NCBI GenBank assembly: GCA_903909415.1
Contig: CAIVVS010000299.1
Span: 1-7,363, forward strand
From: an uncultured Pseudomonadota bacterium
GTDB lineage: Bacteria > Pseudomonadota > Gammaproteobacteria > Burkholderiales > SG8-39
Direction of reading: 5' to 3'
Length of the DNA: 7,363 nucleotides
The position numbers were made by a program, and so were the translations under genes. Of this stretch, positions 5,957-7,363 are shown one piece after another. Numbering within the stretch: position 1 is the stretch's first letter; every line of letters starts with the position of its first letter. The notes beneath the pieces are model-generated. The model had not been told where the DNA came from. It saw nothing but the letters and a program-made list of their open reading frames with translations, and ran no database searches.

Positions 5957-7003
5957 AGGCTGGCCCTGGTCACCGACGCCGCCCCGCCGCAGGTCAACGG
6001 CGTGGTGATCACGCTGCGCACGCTGGCGGCGAAGCTGGAACAGTCCGGACATGACGTGCGCTTCGTGACGCCGGCCAGCTTCCGCACCTTCCCCTGCCCC
6101 ACCTATCCAGAGATCCGGCTCGCGCTGTTCCCGGGTTTCGGCATGCGCCGCGCGCTGGACAGCCTGGAGCCCGATGCGATCCACATCGCGACCGAGGGGC
6201 CGCTGGGCATGGCGGCGCGGCGCTACTGCCTGCGCGAGGGCCTGCCCTTCACCACCTCGTACCACACGCGCTACCCGGAGTACCTGCGCTCGCGCGCGCC
6301 GATCCCCGAGCGGCTCACCTATGCCTGGCTGCGGCGCTTCCACGCCAAGGCAGAGCGCGTGATGGTGCCCACGCGCTCGATCCAGGCGGACCTGCAGGCG
6401 CGGGGATTCCACAACACGGTGATCTGGCCGCGCGGCGTAGAGATCAGCCGCTTCTGCCCCGAGGGGCCGCCGCCGCCGGAGCAGCACCGCCCGTCGGGAC
6501 GCGGTCCGGTGTTCGCCTACGTGGGACGCGTCGCGGTGGAGAAGAACCTCGGCGCCTTCCTGTCGCTCGACCTGCCCGGCACCAAGTGGGTGATCGGCGG
6601 CGGCCCGCAGCTCGCCCAGTTGCGGGACGAGTTCCCCGACGCGCATTTCACCGGGCCGGTCGACCACGCCGACCTGCCCGCCTACTCCCGCGCCGCCGAC
6701 GTGTTCGTGTTCCCGAGCCGTACCGACACCTTCGGGCTGGTGCTGCTCGAGGCCATGGCCTGCGGCGTGCCGGTGGCGGCCTACCCGGTACCCGGCCCGC
6801 TGGACGTGATCGCCAACAGCGGCGCGGGCGTGCTGCATACCGACCTGCGCGAAGCCGCGCTCAGGGCGCTGGCGGTGCCGCCGCGCGTGGCGCGCGCGCA
6901 TGCCGAAGGCTTCTCATGGGACAGCGTGTCGCGGACCTTCTTCGGGCACCTGGCGCCGATCGGCCGGGCGCCTGTGGTCGGCCACGCAACGGCGGCGGGC
7001 TGA
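5954..7003 (+). CDS. agt: GT4-family glycosyltransferase, Agt-like (glycolipid synthesis)
   Basis: A 349-residue GT-B glycosyltransferase of family GT4. The N-terminal acceptor domain opens with LVTDAAPPQVNGVV (5-18) and contains ATEGPLG (79-85) and TSYHTRYPEY (101-110). The C-terminal nucleotide-sugar domain has YVGRVAVEKNL (189-199) with Arg192 and Lys197 for the donor phosphates, then FPSRTDTFGLVLLEAMACG (253-271). In this E-x7-E motif the first acid is Asp258 and the second Glu266; Asp there is seen in related lipid glycosyltransferases. The overall pattern resembles bacterial Agt and plant SQD2 enzymes, which put a sugar on diacylglycerol. Coupled to plcP, the likely job is adding glucose, galactose or glucuronate to diacylglycerol so that glycolipids replace phospholipids. 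The sugar cannot be read from sequence. A GDP-mannose-type mannosyltransferase is the main alternative. Confidence 0.8.
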   Translation: MRLALVTDAAPPQVNGVVITLRTLAAKLEQSGHDVRFVTPASFRTFPCPTYPEIRLALFPGFGMRRALDSLEPDAIHIATEGPLGMAARRYCLREGLPFTTSYHTRYPEYLRSRAPIPERLTYAWLRRFHAKAERVMVPTRSIQADLQARGFHNTVIWPRGVEISRFCPEGPPPPEQHRPSGRGPVFAYVGRVAVEKNLGAFLSLDLPGTKWVIGGGPQLAQLRDEFPDAHFTGPVDHADLPAYSRAADVFVFPSRTDTFGLVLLEAMACGVPVAAYPVPGPLDVIANSGAGVLHTDLREAALRALAVPPRVARAHAEGFSWDSVSRTFFGHLAPIGRAPVVGHATAAG

Positions 7004-7027
7004 ACGTAGTCTGGCAGCAACGGAAAC

Positions 7028-7061
7028 AAAAAAGGGCCAGAGGAATCCTCTGGCCCTTTTT
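7028..7061. terminator. Strong bidirectional intrinsic terminator
   Basis: GGGCCAGAGGA (7034-7044) and TCCTCTGGCCC (7046-7056) are perfect complements about one base. They are flanked by six A on the left (7028-7033) and five T on the right (7057-7061). It ends the plcP-agt transcript on the plus strand and, read on the other strand, the tRNA-Ala transcript whose 3' end is at 7068. Confidence 0.93.
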
Positions 7062-7067
7062 GCATTC

Positions 7068-7143
<76 letters not shown>

Positions 7144-7186
7144 AACCCCTTTCTTTTCAATTACTTAGCGATCTGAAGTGCCGTGC

Positions 7187-7207
7187 CTGACCGAACATCT
7201 GACCGAA
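7187..7207 (+). repeat. 9-bp direct repeat upstream of the integrase gene
   Basis: CTGACCGAA occurs at 7187-7195 and again at 7199-7207, a 12-bp period with three bases between. It sits in the AT-richer gap between the tRNA and the recombinase start. It could be an arm-type integrase or excisionase binding site, or part of the attachment region; no function is proven. Confidence 0.5.
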
Positions 7208-7220
7208 ATGGGGGTGTTTG

Positions 7221-7363
7221 GTGTTCATCCGGAAACGCGGTAACCGCTGGCAAGCCCGAGTAGCTTTCAAGGGGCAACAAGAGCGGCTTAGGACGTTTGG
7301 AACGGAGGTAGAGGCGCGGGCATGGGGCGCAGCAATCGCTGCCCAGTTTGCCGAGCAGGGGTA
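7221..7363 (+). CDS. Phage-type tyrosine recombinase/integrase, N-terminal fragment (runs off window)
   Basis: The first 47 codons of an open frame that continues past the right edge. The opening residues FIRKRGNRWQARVAFKGQ, then RLRTFGTEVEARAWGAAIAA, match the arm-type DNA-binding domain at the N-terminus of phage and island integrases: a basic turn with RWQAR, a three-stranded sheet, then the start of a helix in which a Thr/Lys-Glu-x-Glu-Ala-x-x-Trp pattern is usual. GTG 7221 is preferred, with GGGGG (7210-7214) six bases before it; TTG 7218 is a possible alternative and the frame is closed by a stop at 7200. The catalytic domain is outside the window, so activity cannot be judged. Lying next to a tRNA gene, it marks a prophage or genomic island end. 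Confidence 0.8.
   Translation, partial: MFIRKRGNRWQARVAFKGQQERLRTFGTEVEARAWGAAIAAQFAEQG

Noticed and set aside
5065..6102. Minus-strand open frame (345 codons) antisense to plcP
   Set aside because: No recognisable motifs, Val/Gln/His-rich composition typical of antisense frames; the sense strand has complete metal-ligand motifs.
7208..7243. Short ATG frame just before the integrase (11 codons)
   Set aside because: It ends at TAA 7241 and is out of frame with the recombinase; no sign of a leader peptide function.

Overview
This is a GC-rich window with GTG starts and almost no intergenic space. It looks like a chromosomal segment of a betaproteobacterium, most likely Burkholderiales: a Bug-family (TctC-like) periplasmic binding protein sits beside an isocitrate lyase/PEP mutase-family enzyme, a pairing common in that order. 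This placement rests on gene families and base composition only.

Left part (1-1688): the 3' end of a Bug/TctC-type solute-binding protein gene, then an ICL/PEPM-superfamily enzyme whose usual catalytic cysteine motif is replaced. Both read rightward and probably serve uptake and catabolism of a carboxylate.

Centre (1700-5034): a four-helix, histidine-rich membrane protein (198 aa, Mpo1/DUF962-like motifs), preceded by a row of 11-bp-spaced Pho-box-like heptamers. It faces, across two perfect hairpins, a 552-aa class III PLP aminotransferase with an N-terminal hydrophobic segment. The aminotransferase diverges, over only 41 bp, from a phosphatidylserine decarboxylase-family gene.

Right part (5035-7061): a two-gene unit. 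The first is a calcineurin-fold metallophosphoesterase of the PlcP (LpxH-like phospholipase C) type; the second is an Agt-like GT4 glycosyltransferase. In alphaproteobacteria this pair converts membrane phospholipids to diacylglycerol and then to glycolipids during phosphate starvation. Pho-box-like heptamers with 11-bp spacing lie just upstream, and a strong bidirectional terminator closes the unit. With the PS decarboxylase, the membrane protein and the aminotransferase, the stretch 1700-7061 reads as a candidate membrane-lipid remodelling locus, part of it probably under PhoB control. The roles of the aminotransferase and the membrane protein are not established.

Right edge (7068-7363): a complete tRNA-Ala(CGC) on the minus strand. 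Beyond its 5' end, the first 47 codons of a phage-type tyrosine recombinase run off the window, preceded by a 9-bp direct repeat. This marks the boundary of an integrated element, with the integrase unusually on the 5' side of the tRNA.
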